Positions 1 to 7,688 of a stretch of DNA of 12,746 bases are shown here, one piece after another. Origin of the DNA: an uncultured Collinsella sp. (GTDB lineage: Bacteria; Actinomycetota; Coriobacteriia; Coriobacteriales; Coriobacteriaceae). The first letter of the stretch is position 1; every line of letters starts with the position of its first letter. The stretch is taken from contig CABQLI010000065.1 in assembly GCA_902464965.1 (NCBI GenBank), forward strand, positions 1 to 12,746. Reading direction: 5' to 3'. Below the pieces are notes generated by a model. It was not told where the DNA came from and did not search any database. It saw nothing but the letters and a program-made list of their open reading frames with translations. Made by a program: the position numbers and the translations under genes.

Positions 1-169
1 CGTCTTGGGTGTAGAAGCCCTCGCCCGAAGCACCACTGTAGCCGTTGTTCTGATAGCCATCGTCGTAGCCGTCATCGTAGCCGTAGTCGTCGTCCTGGCC
101 ATAACCCTGGTCGTAACCCTGCTGGCCGCCCAGGTGCATCTTATTTTTAATCTCGTCAAGGAAGCCCAT
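1..169 (-). CDS. sepF: SepF N-terminus (partial): FtsZ membrane anchor
   Basis: This is the first 56 residues of a protein running off the window start. It opens with MGFLDEIKNKM, which matches the short amphipathic N-terminal helix SepF uses to bind the membrane. A linker very rich in Tyr, Asp, Gly and Gln follows (about residues 14-47, with repeats of the type GYDDGYDDGY). The conserved SepF core (DUF552) that binds the FtsZ C-terminal peptide would lie beyond base 1. The ATG at 167-169 is preceded by GAGAGGA about 6 bases upstream. The gene follows yggS by 60 bases, the ylmE-ylmF order found downstream of ftsZ in Gram-positives. In bacteria without FtsA, SepF tethers and bundles FtsZ; no ftsA is seen here. 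The family call rests on the N-terminal motif plus synteny, because the diagnostic domain is outside the window. Confidence 0.8.
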   Translation of the reverse strand, partial: MGFLDEIKNKMHLGGQQGYDQGYGQDDDYGYDDGYDDGYQNNGYSGASGEGFYTQD

Positions 170-229
170 GGTTGTGTCCTCTCGCGGTTTAGTGCAGGCG
201 CCCCGATAATCAGTGCGCACTTCAGAGCC

Positions 230-967
230 TTATTTTACTGCAAACTCCGGGCTAAATACTACCCTGCCCAGGCGAACGAGCGTAGAGCCCTCCTCAAGGG
301 CAGACTCAAAGTCCTCGCTCATACCGCAGGAAAGCTCAGGCAGGTTCAAATCGGGATGCGCCGCCTCCAGCTCATCCCTCAGCTCACGAAGCCCCGCAAA
401 GGTGCGGCGTGCCACATCCTTATTCCCCCGGGGCGCCATAGTCATAAGCCCCTGTACGCAAATTCCCTCAAGTTCTGCAAGCTCACCCGCGGCGGCGCGA
501 ATCTCATCGGGTGAAAAGCCTCCCTTCGACTCCTCACCACTCACATTGACCTCAATGAGCACACGCTGGGGGCCGACGAGCTCGCCTGCCTCAATCTTGC
601 GAACAGCACGGCTCGAGATCGCCTGCGCCAGATGCAGCGAACCCACCGAGTGAATCAGCTCGGCTGAGCCCAGCACCGCATTGATCTTATTGGTCTGCAG
701 GTTGCCGATCATATCGAAGCGCACCTCGGGCAGCTCCGGATGCTCCGCCAGACCCGTGAGCTTGCGAACCAGCTCCTGCGGGCGGTTCTCGGCAAAATGG
801 CGATACCCCGCCTGGATGGCGGCAACGGTCTCATCGACACCAACGGTCTTGGACACGGCAATGAGGCTCGCGGCGTCGTGGGGACGGCCCGCGCGATCGA
901 GCGCCGCATAAAAACGTTCCAGAATCTGCTCGCGGCGAGCGCGCATCAAGTCCAAATAGTTATCCAT
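230..967 (-). CDS. yggS: YggS/PLPBP-family pyridoxal phosphate homeostasis protein
   Basis: A 245-residue protein with the alanine-racemase-like PLP barrel of the YggS/YlmE/PROSC family. The PLP lysine is K40 in LIAVSKT. Further family blocks are HFAENRPQE (usual form GENYVQE), MIGNLQTNK (usual form WHFIGxLQxNK), NVSGEESKGGF, GLMTMAP and GMSEDFESALEEGSTLVRLG. The family has no known enzymatic activity; it buffers PLP and affects amino-acid and vitamin B6 balance in the cytoplasm. The ATG at 965-967 is chosen because GGAGG lies 9 bases upstream. A longer frame to 1051 would run through the hairpin at 1018-1049 and add a tail with no family match. The first two motif blocks are diverged (W-H before the IG is F-D here), but the lysine and the phosphate-binding region are kept. 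It sits 119 bases after phoU and 60 before sepF. Confidence 0.93.
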   Translation of the reverse strand: MDNYLDLMRARREQILERFYAALDRAGRPHDAASLIAVSKTVGVDETVAAIQAGYRHFAENRPQELVRKLTGLAEHPELPEVRFDMIGNLQTNKINAVLGSAELIHSVGSLHLAQAISSRAVRKIEAGELVGPQRVLIEVNVSGEESKGGFSPDEIRAAAGELAELEGICVQGLMTMAPRGNKDVARRTFAGLRELRDELEAAHPDLNLPELSCGMSEDFESALEEGSTLVRLGRVVFSPEFAVK

Positions 968-1017
968 TGCCAATCGCCTCCGCTGACAGCCAAACAAGTA
1001 GTCCCATGCTAACGCAA

Positions 1018-1049
1018 GAGCGCGGCCCCGCATGTGCAAGGCCGCGCTC
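1018..1049 (-). terminator. Perfect 10-bp inverted repeat between phoU and yggS (possible attenuator/terminator)
   Basis: GAGCGCGGCC (1018-1027) and GGCCGCGCTC (1040-1049) are perfect reverse complements around a 12-base loop, giving a very stable GC-rich hairpin. On the minus strand it is followed by TTGCGTTAG, which is only a weak U-run; the plus-strand side has none either. It lies 38 bases past the phoU stop and 51 before yggS. It may act as a partial terminator, a 3'-end stabiliser for the pst-phoU message, or a processing site that sets yggS/sepF output apart from pst. The hairpin itself is directly seen; its role is inferred. Confidence 0.5.
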
Positions 1050-1086
1050 ACTTAGGTATTTACAATCTTTCGACGAACGGGGTTAC

Positions 1087-1944
1087 TTACTCCTCGTCGT
1101 CCTCGCCATCGTCCTCATCCTCAAGATGATCGAGCAGGTAGCGAAGACCCTCGCTGACCTCGTTAACGGGCACCTTGGCAACGTAGCGTGCATCGACGGC
1201 GGGCCTCATGATAACACCCTCGCCCGAAGGCACGCGCATGCTCTCGAGCTCATCCTCATCAGTGCAGGCGATATCACCGGCAGTCATACGCTGTCCGGTC
1301 AACAGGAAGGTCAGACGGCAGGCGGCATCGATGGAAATCGAGGCGATGCGATCGAGATAGCGCGATACCATGATGGCGCGGCGCAGGTCGTCATAGTTGC
1401 TGTCGTCGTCCATAAAATCGCCCGTGTCCATGCGGTTAAAGGTGCGGAAGAACTTCTCGTAGGCGGCGTGCACTGGCTCGTCCTCGACGGCCAAGTTGCA
1501 GATGATGGACATGTCGTTGGTGACGAGCGCAGAAAGCGAAGAGCCCAGCACCTGGTAGACGGCCTCAGCCTCGGCCTCGACCGTGCCGACAAGCTCCTTG
1601 GGCAGCGAGATGTCGGCCTTGATCATATGACGCGTGGCGCGGCAAATCTGGCGAACCTTATCGGTCATGCGCTGCAGGTTAAAGTCGACGTAGATGATCG
1701 TCTGCAGCAAGCGGAAGTCGGAGGCGACCGGTGACTGCGTGGCAATCAGGTTGTAGCAGACGGCCTCCAGGTTGGCGCAGCGTGCGTCAATCGAAAGCGT
1801 GCGCTTCTTGGTCTTGGTGGCGAGCTTGCGGTCGTCGGTCACATAGGCCTTCACGGCATCGTGGAGGGCCAGATCGACGGCCTCGTAGATGCTCAGCATC
1901 TCGTGACGGGCCTCGATGAGCTGACGGGAAAACAGTTTGCGCAT
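1087..1944 (-). CDS. phoU: PhoU-family phosphate uptake regulator
   Basis: A 285-residue, largely helical protein directly downstream of pstB. It has the two-repeat PhoU pattern: helices ending in LLQTIIYVDFNLQRMTDKV (about residues 79-97) and IMVSRYLDRIASISI (about 191-205) align with the usual 'LERIGD' helix of each three-helix bundle. PhoU dampens PstSCAB transport when phosphate is plentiful and, in many bacteria, links the transporter to a PhoR-type kinase; no such kinase is in the window. Two things are odd. The E-x-x-x-D metal motifs read Q91...D95 and D198...S202, so each lacks one acidic residue. The protein is also longer than the usual 215-235 residues, with about 65 extra C-terminal residues ending in the acidic EDEDDGEDDEE. 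The ATG at 1942-1944 has GGAG about 8 bases upstream. Identity is well supported by context and repeat architecture. Confidence 0.9.
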   Translation of the reverse strand: MRKLFSRQLIEARHEMLSIYEAVDLALHDAVKAYVTDDRKLATKTKKRTLSIDARCANLEAVCYNLIATQSPVASDFRLLQTIIYVDFNLQRMTDKVRQICRATRHMIKADISLPKELVGTVEAEAEAVYQVLGSSLSALVTNDMSIICNLAVEDEPVHAAYEKFFRTFNRMDTGDFMDDDSNYDDLRRAIMVSRYLDRIASISIDAACRLTFLLTGQRMTAGDIACTDEDELESMRVPSGEGVIMRPAVDARYVAKVPVNEVSEGLRYLLDHLEDEDDGEDDEE

Positions 1945-1964
1945 GGTTCACTCCAATCAGTTGG

Positions 1965-2036
1965 GTGCGGTCATGCCGCCCGCACAGTGAATACGCACCG
2001 GACCAGATCCGATCGGCTTGGGACTAGTCGCACCGA

Positions 2037-2038
<2 letters not shown>
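1965..2038 (-). repeat. Two short inverted repeats in the pstB-phoU gap
   Basis: The 92-base gap between pstB and phoU is the only sizeable gap in the pst block. It holds GTGCGG/CCGCAC arms (1965-1970 and 1980-1985, 9-base loop) and GATCGG/CCGATC arms (2011-2016 and 2033-2038, 16-base loop, the latter touching the pstB stop). Neither is followed by a U-run, so they are not ordinary intrinsic terminators. They may fold in the mRNA and reduce or stabilise phoU expression relative to pstB. Arms this short can occur by chance in GC-rich DNA. Confidence 0.3.
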
Positions 2039-2840
<802 letters not shown>

Positions 2841-2852
2841 GGGACTCCTTAA

Positions 2853-3758
2853 CTAGCGACGCTTGCGCGACAGGAAGCGCGCAAACAGGTTGAAGGCCAG
2901 AATGATCACCATCAGCAAGAGCGCGGTGCCGTAGGCTGCGTTCATGTTGATGCCGTCGTTGGCAAGCAGATACAGGTGAACCGTCATGGGGCGGCCGGAA
3001 TCGAGCGGCGAAATAGGTAGATTGATGGCCTGCCCCATGGTATAGAGCACCACCGCGGTCTCGCCAATGGCACGGCCGATGGCGAGAACGATGCCCGTGG
3101 CAATACGGCCAAAGGCAGAAGGAAGCACGATCTTGGAGACAACCTGCCACTTGGTGGCGCCCAGGCCATATGCGCCCCAGCGGATATAGCGCGGAACGGC
3201 GCGAATGGCCTCTTCGGTGGTACGCATGACGATGGGAAGCATCAAGAGCGCGAGTGCCAGGGCGGCCGAGACCATCGAAAGGCCCAGGCCCATGGCCTCG
3301 ACAAACAAGGCGTAGCCAAACAGGCCCATAACGATGGAGGGCACCGAGGCCAAAGCGTCAGCAGCGTAGCGAATGAGCTCGACGACCTTGCCCTGCTTGG
3401 CGTACTCGGCCAGATAGACGGCTGCCAGCACAGCGATCGGCGTGCAGATAAGCATGGCGAGCGCCGTCACGTAGACGGTCGAGACGATCGTGGGCCAAAT
3501 TCCGCCCTCGGCGTTGACGCCCTGGGGCCAACCGAAGATAAAGTCGAGCGAGATGTGTGGCAGGCCGTTGATGACCACGTAGGCGATGATAGCGACCAGC
3601 ACCAGCGTGGTGATGTAGGCAGCGGCACGAAACACGCCAAGCATGATCTTGTTGGACAGGTCCTTGTTGATGCGGCCCTTCTTGCCGTGGGAAAGGGCAC
3701 GCTTGATGCGCTCGCGCGACGAGGTCGTATCGACCGTCGTGTCAACGGAATCGGACAT
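2853..3758 (-). CDS. pstA: PstA, phosphate ABC transporter permease
   Basis: A 301-residue integral membrane permease. A polar N-terminus of about 38 residues precedes the first membrane helix (about 40-65); several more hydrophobic segments follow. The EAA coupling loop that contacts PstB is at about 182-216 (EEAIRAVP...GATKW...LPSA). It is followed by the family block GIVLAIGRAIGETAVVLYTMG, written here only as its core AIGRAIGETA. With PstC it forms the channel for phosphate delivered by PstS. The ATG at 3756-3758 lies 3 bases after the pstC stop with a GGGGG-type ribosome site in the end of pstC, so translation is probably coupled. PstA is told from PstC by gene order and by its fit to the PstA form of the block (MGQA...P). 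Confidence 0.96.
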   Translation of the reverse strand: MSDSVDTTVDTTSSRERIKRALSHGKKGRINKDLSNKIMLGVFRAAAYITTLVLVAIIAYVVINGLPHISLDFIFGWPQGVNAEGGIWPTIVSTVYVTALAMLICTPIAVLAAVYLAEYAKQGKVVELIRYAADALASVPSIVMGLFGYALFVEAMGLGLSMVSAALALALLMLPIVMRTTEEAIRAVPRYIRWGAYGLGATKWQVVSKIVLPSAFGRIATGIVLAIGRAIGETAVVLYTMGQAINLPISPLDSGRPMTVHLYLLANDGINMNAAYGTALLLMVIILAFNLFARFLSRKRR

Positions 3759-3761
3759 AGC

Positions 3762-4688
3762 CTACCCCCTCTTCTTCTTGGAAATCAGACGGACGATGCC
3801 CACCAGCGTGGCGGAGATGATAAACAGGACCACGCCCATGCCGAACAGCGCCGAGCGGTGCAGACCCGAGGAATAGCTCATGTCGAGCGCAATCTGGCTC
3901 GTGAGCGTCGAGATGGGGCTCGCAATGCTGTCGGGAATAACCGGGGCGTTACCCACGACCATGAGCACGGCCATGGTCTCGCCGATGGCACGGCCCATAC
4001 CCAGCACGATGGCATCAACGATACCCAGCTTCGCGGCAGGTAGCACGACCTTATAGATGGTCTGCCACTTGGTGGCGCCCATGGCATACGATGCCTCGCG
4101 GATGCCCATGGGAATGGAATTGAGAGCATCGATGGTGAGCGTGGTGATGGTAGGGACGATCATGATGGCGAGCACAAACCACGCCGTCAGCGCACCAAAA
4201 CCAAGGCCGCCGGTCAGTTGTGCGATAAACGGGCGGATGATGATCATGCCGAAAAAGCCGTAGATGATAGAAGGGATGCCGGCCAGCAGGTCGACGGCAG
4301 GGCTGATGAGCTTGCGCACGCGCTTGCTGGCAATCTCGACCAGGTACACGGCCGTGCCCACACCTAGCGGCACGCCCATGGCGAGCGCACCGACGGTCAC
4401 CAGACCCGAGCCGGCAAGCAGCGACAAGATTCCGTAGTGGCCCTCGGAAGGCGCCCACGTAAAGCTAAAGAAGTCCGCCAGACCGATGTCAGTAAAGACG
4501 GGCAGCGCCGAGTACGTGGTAAAGACAAAAATCAGGATGACGGTAACGACCGCCAAGAACGCGCAGGCAAAGAAGATCCACTGCAGCGCCTTCTCCTTGA
4601 TATAGGTGCTGCGCGATACGAGCGCCAGCTCGCGCTTCTTGGGCGTCTGAACATTCTGCTCAGTCTGGGAGTTTTCCTGTGCTTCCAT
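3762..4688 (-). CDS. pstC: PstC, phosphate ABC transporter permease
   Basis: A 308-residue membrane permease, the partner of PstA. A charged cytoplasmic N-terminus of about 35 residues is followed by membrane helix 1 (about 36-59) and at least five further hydrophobic segments. The EAA loop reads IREASYAMGATKWQTIYKVVLP, with GATKW and the downstream GMGRAIGETMAVLMVVGN matching PstC. The block LAGIPSIIYGFFGM is also characteristic. The ATG at 4686-4688 is preferred because AGGGGAG sits 8 bases upstream. A GTG three codons earlier (4695-4697) overlaps the pstS stop and leaves almost no room for that ribosome site. The gene thus starts directly after the pstS stop (one base between). Confidence 0.96.
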   Translation of the reverse strand: MEAQENSQTEQNVQTPKKRELALVSRSTYIKEKALQWIFFACAFLAVVTVILIFVFTTYSALPVFTDIGLADFFSFTWAPSEGHYGILSLLAGSGLVTVGALAMGVPLGVGTAVYLVEIASKRVRKLISPAVDLLAGIPSIIYGFFGMIIIRPFIAQLTGGLGFGALTAWFVLAIMIVPTITTLTIDALNSIPMGIREASYAMGATKWQTIYKVVLPAAKLGIVDAIVLGMGRAIGETMAVLMVVGNAPVIPDSIASPISTLTSQIALDMSYSSGLHRSALFGMGVVLFIISATLVGIVRLISKKKRG

Positions 4689-4689
4689 G

Positions 4690-5526
4690 CTACTCACTCC
4701 CCTTCTCGTCGTTGGTGACGGGAATAAAGCCCGCCTCGCGAATCTGCTTGTCCATCTTTTCGGACGTCACATAGTCAATGTAATCCTGCGCCTGCTGCGA
4801 AGGCGCACCCTTCACAAAGAAGTAAAGGTCGCGCGAGATGGGATAGCCGCCACTCGCGACCGTCTTCTCGGACGCCTCAACATGATTGACCGAGACGGCC
4901 TTGACCGAGGTCTTGGCGTTGAGGCTATCGACGAAGCCCAGCGAAATGTAGCCAATGGCACCGCGCGAACGAGATACCACGTCGCGCACCTGGCCCGTGC
5001 CCGAAAGAACGGCCGAGCGGCGATCGAACGGGGTGCCGTCCATCACGATGGTGCGGAAGGCCTCGCGCGTACCGGACGCCTCATCTCGATTGATGACCTG
5101 GATCCTCAGGTCCTCGCCACCGACTTCTTTCCAGTTGGTGATCTTGCCGGCGTAAATATCGCGGAGCTGCTCGGTCGAGAGGTTATCGACCGGGTTATCG
5201 TCGTTCACGATAACCGCGATACCGTCGTGGGCAATGACGATGGGAGTCAGGCCCAGATCCTGTTCGTCGGCATTGAGTCCACGGGAGGAGCTGGCGATAT
5301 CGGCTGTGCCGGCGCTGACGGCCTCGATGCCAGCGGAAGAACCCAAACCGGAAACGAGCACGTCGATGCCGGTCTCCTCCTTAAAGCCCTCGGCCGCAAT
5401 CTCGGCGATAGGAAGGCAGGTCGTGGAGCCGGCGACGGTAATGGAAGAGGTAGAAGATCCCGAAGAACAGGCGCACAGCGTAAGCGTAAGCACAGCGGCG
5501 CTCAGGACCGATACGATCTTTCTCAT
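4690..5526 (-). CDS. pstS: PstS, phosphate-binding lipoprotein
   Basis: A 278-residue extracellular substrate-binding protein that captures phosphate and hands it to PstCA. The N-terminus is a lipoprotein signal: MRK, a hydrophobic stretch, then a lipobox LCAC in which C20 should be lipidated, followed by a Ser/Gly/Thr linker. Phosphate-site blocks are VAGSTT (31-36), ASSSRGL and RDEASGTREAF, all as in PstS proteins. The length is that of Gram-positive PstS and shorter than E. coli's. The ATG at 5524-5526 overlaps the pgeF stop as ATGA, and no good ribosome site is visible within pgeF, so translation probably depends on termination-reinitiation from pgeF. That coupling between a quality-control enzyme gene and a transporter gene is unusual. 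Confidence 0.97.
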   Translation of the reverse strand: MRKIVSVLSAAVLTLTLCACSSGSSTSSITVAGSTTCLPIAEIAAEGFKEETGIDVLVSGLGSSAGIEAVSAGTADIASSSRGLNADEQDLGLTPIVIAHDGIAVIVNDDNPVDNLSTEQLRDIYAGKITNWKEVGGEDLRIQVINRDEASGTREAFRTIVMDGTPFDRRSAVLSGTGQVRDVVSRSRGAIGYISLGFVDSLNAKTSVKAVSVNHVEASEKTVASGGYPISRDLYFFVKGAPSQQAQDYIDYVTSEKMDKQIREAGFIPVTNDEKGSE

Positions 5527-6323
5527 AGCATCACGCCGATCGCAGCATGGCGCCCACAGGTGCCGTCCTCGTTACGGTAGGAATAAAAGCGGTCGTTCTG
5601 ACGCACAGTCGAAAGCTGGGTATCCACGATATTATCCGCGTCGACACCGACATCTACCAGCGCCTCGCGAATGGCAGCGGAAAGATCGAGCATGCGAGAG
5701 GCACTCGCATCGATGCAAGAGAACTCGGCGGCAAAGCGATCCATGAGTTCCTGGGATACCTCATATTCGTCACCCAAGATATGGGGGCCGATATAGGCGG
5801 AAACGTTGCTCGCATCGCAGCCGGCAGCATCGCAAAGCGCCTGGCACGCCTTGGCAGAAATACGTGCAATCGTGCCCTTCCAACCGGAGTGCACCACGGC
5901 AAATCCGCCAGGGGCCACCAGCACCACGGGAACGCAGTCGGCAAAGCAGAGCAGCACGGGCACGTTATGCGCCGTGCAGACGATGGCATCACAGCCCTCG
6001 GCAATCTGCTCGCGAACGTCCTCAAGGTCATCGGCGCCGTTCGAGGTCACCGCAACGATATGATCACCATGGACCTGATTGGGAACGAGCAGGTTGTGCT
6101 CGCACTCGGCGGCACCCATAGCTTCGAGCGCACGACGACGATTTTCTTGAACAGCAAAGGGGTCATCGCCAACATGCGAGCCCAAGTTGAGTGAGGAGTA
6201 CGCATCTTCGGAAACGCCACCGGCGCGCTCGGTGAAGGCAAAGCGAACATCGGATGTCGCGCCCTCCACCAACGTAACTCCATCATGGTCGACACGCGAA
6301 ACGTTGTCCGCACGTGCTGCCAT
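5523..6323 (-). CDS. pgeF: PgeF/YlmD-family multicopper-oxidase-like (laccase-domain) peptidoglycan editing factor
   Basis: A 266-residue protein of the DUF152/laccase-domain family (YfiH in E. coli, YlmD in Bacillus). Family members bind zinc through two His and one Cys, visible here as H85 in NQVHG, C130 in FADCVPV and H145 in VVHSGWKG. Other blocks are GPHILGDEYEV and the C-terminal FYSYRNEDGTCGRHAAI. In E. coli the enzyme removes wrongly added L-Ser from UDP-MurNAc, protecting the L-Ala position; purine-nucleoside activities are also reported for the family. The ATG at 6321-6323 is chosen for AGGAGG 7 bases upstream. A GTG 7 codons earlier would place that ribosome site inside the gene. 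It is the first gene of its transcription unit, following the ftsZ terminator, and its stop overlaps pstS. Confidence 0.93.
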   Translation of the reverse strand: MAARADNVSRVDHDGVTLVEGATSDVRFAFTERAGGVSEDAYSSLNLGSHVGDDPFAVQENRRRALEAMGAAECEHNLLVPNQVHGDHIVAVTSNGADDLEDVREQIAEGCDAIVCTAHNVPVLLCFADCVPVVLVAPGGFAVVHSGWKGTIARISAKACQALCDAAGCDASNVSAYIGPHILGDEYEVSQELMDRFAAEFSCIDASASRMLDLSAAIREALVDVGVDADNIVDTQLSTVRQNDRFYSYRNEDGTCGRHAAIGVML

Positions 6324-6365
6324 ACTAAAGCCTCCTAATAACACAAGTACCGCGGCATCGCCGCT

Positions 6366-6388
6366 ACAGCCCGCGTTTATACGGCTGT
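6366..6388 (-). promoter_or_regulatory. Candidate pgeF-pst promoter region with inverted repeat
   Basis: After the ftsZ terminator, about 150 bases (6324-6474) carry no gene and must hold the promoter of pgeF-pst-phoU. On the minus strand TATAAA (6376-6381) is a candidate -10 box about 50 bases from the pgeF ATG. No good -35 is seen 16-18 bases upstream. The box lies inside an inverted repeat with arms ACAGCC (6366-6371) and GGCTGT (6383-6388), an arrangement that would suit an operator. A second short repeat, GCGGC/GCCGC, is at 6352-6364 in the leader. Position is strong evidence for a promoter; the exact boxes are weak. Confidence 0.35.
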
Positions 6389-6474
6389 CATACTTCTCTA
6401 AAAGGATACCTGCTGCGCTGGAGGCAATCGTAAAGGGAACGTAAAGAGATTGGAGGTTCTAGTTTACAAAGTCG

Positions 6475-6507
6475 AAATAAAAAGGGCGCGTCCATACGGA
6501 CACGCCC
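6475..6507 (-). terminator. Strong intrinsic terminator after ftsZ
   Basis: On the minus strand GGGCGTGTCC, a GTAT loop and GGACGCGCCC form a 10-bp stem (one G-U pair), followed immediately by TTTTTATTT. This is a textbook rho-independent terminator. It starts 27 bases past the ftsZ stop. It should end the mur-fts transcript and isolate it from the pgeF-pst-phoU-yggS-sepF unit. Confidence 0.9.
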
Positions 6508-6533
6508 CTGTGCACAACAATGCAAAGAACGAC

Positions 6534-7688
6534 TTAGAAGCTACCGCGCTTCAGGAAGTCGGGAAGCTCGAACTGATCGTTGCCGAAGTTAGGAAGCTCG
6601 GTGCCACCGACGTTGCGGGTCGGAGCGGCCTGAGCCGGGCTCGTGGCAGGAGCGGTGCGCTGCGGCTCAGCGGAGGCAGCGGCCTTGCTCTGAGACTGCT
6701 GAGCAGCAAAGAGCTCGTCCTGACGGTTGACGTTGGAGTCGGAGAAGCCCGTAGCGATGACGGTGATACGCACCTGATCGCCCAGGGACTCGTCGACAAC
6801 GGTACCGAAGATGATGTTGGCCTCGGGGTCGACGGCGTTGGCGACAACGTCGGCGGCGTCGCTGATCTCCTGGATGCCCAGGTCCTTGGAACCGGCGATG
6901 GAGAGCAGCACGCGCGTGGCGCCATCGATGGAGCTCTCGAGCAGCGGGCTGGAGATGGCCTGCTGGGCAGCGTCGACGGCACGGGTATCCCCAGAAGAGG
7001 TACCGATACCCATCATGGCGGTACCGGCCTGCTTCATGATGGTCTTAACATCGGCGAAGTCCAAGTTGATGATACCGGGGACGGTGATGAGGTCGGTGAT
7101 GCCCTGGGTGCCCTGGGAAAGGACGCCATCGGCAATCGCGAAGGCCTCGAGCATGGTGGTCTTCTTCTCGGCGATGTCGAGCAGCTTATCGTTAGGGATG
7201 ACGATCATGGTGTCGACGCAATCGGAGAGGGTCTTAATGCCCTCCTCGGCGCTCTTCTTGCGCTTGCGGCCCTCGAAGGTGAAGGGCTTGGTCACGACGG
7301 CGACGGTCAGCGCACCGACCTCGTTCATCGCGATATCGGCAACGATGGGAGCAGCGCCGGTACCGGTGCCACCGCCCTCGCCGCAGGTGATGAACACCAT
7401 GTCAGCGCCAGCGAGCGCCTCGGCAATGTCGTCGCGGGACTCATCGGCAGCCTTGCGGCCAACCTCGGGGTTGGCGCCGGCGCCCAGGCCGCGGGTAAGG
7501 TCGGTGCCGATGTGCACCTTGATATCGGCATCAGAGATCGCGAGTGCCTGAGCATCGGTGTTGATGGCAACAAACTCGACGCCGCGGATGCCCTCTTCGA
7601 TCATTCGATTGACCGCGTTGGTACCGCCGCCGCCGACGCCGACCACCTTAATGACGGCAAGGTAGTTGTTGATCTCTGTCTCGTGCAT
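6534..7688 (-). CDS. ftsZ: FtsZ, cell-division ring GTPase
   Basis: A 384-residue tubulin homologue that polymerises into the Z ring. Visible motifs are the N-terminal nucleotide loop VGVGGGGTNAV (16-26), the tubulin signature GEGGGTGTGAAP (103-114), the T4-T6 region with FEGRKR, and the T7 synergy loop NLDFADVKTIM. A Gln/Ala/Pro-rich linker leads to a conserved C-terminal peptide ELPDFLKRGSF that would bind SepF and other partners. The ATG at 7686-7688 has GGAGG 7 bases upstream; an upstream extension of the frame has no family match. Glu in GEGGG, where many bacteria have Met, is the form I know from actinobacterial FtsZ. Gene order ftsQ-ftsZ with a 198-base AT-rich gap suggests its own promoter as well as read-through. 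Confidence 0.99.
   Translation of the reverse strand: MHETEINNYLAVIKVVGVGGGGTNAVNRMIEEGIRGVEFVAINTDAQALAISDADIKVHIGTDLTRGLGAGANPEVGRKAADESRDDIAEALAGADMVFITCGEGGGTGTGAAPIVADIAMNEVGALTVAVVTKPFTFEGRKRKKSAEEGIKTLSDCVDTMIVIPNDKLLDIAEKKTTMLEAFAIADGVLSQGTQGITDLITVPGIINLDFADVKTIMKQAGTAMMGIGTSSGDTRAVDAAQQAISSPLLESSIDGATRVLLSIAGSKDLGIQEISDAADVVANAVDPEANIIFGTVVDESLGDQVRITVIATGFSDSNVNRQDELFAAQQSQSKAAASAEPQRTAPATSPAQAAPTRNVGGTELPNFGNDQFELPDFLKRGSF

Noticed and set aside
968..1051. 28-residue N-terminal extension of yggS
   Set aside because: The extension runs into the perfect hairpin, has no family similarity, and a strong GGAGG ribosome site supports the ATG at 967.
4689..4697. GTG start for pstC overlapping the pstS stop
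   Set aside because: The ATG at 4688 has an AGGGGAG ribosome site at ideal spacing; the GTG would leave that site nearly touching the start codon.
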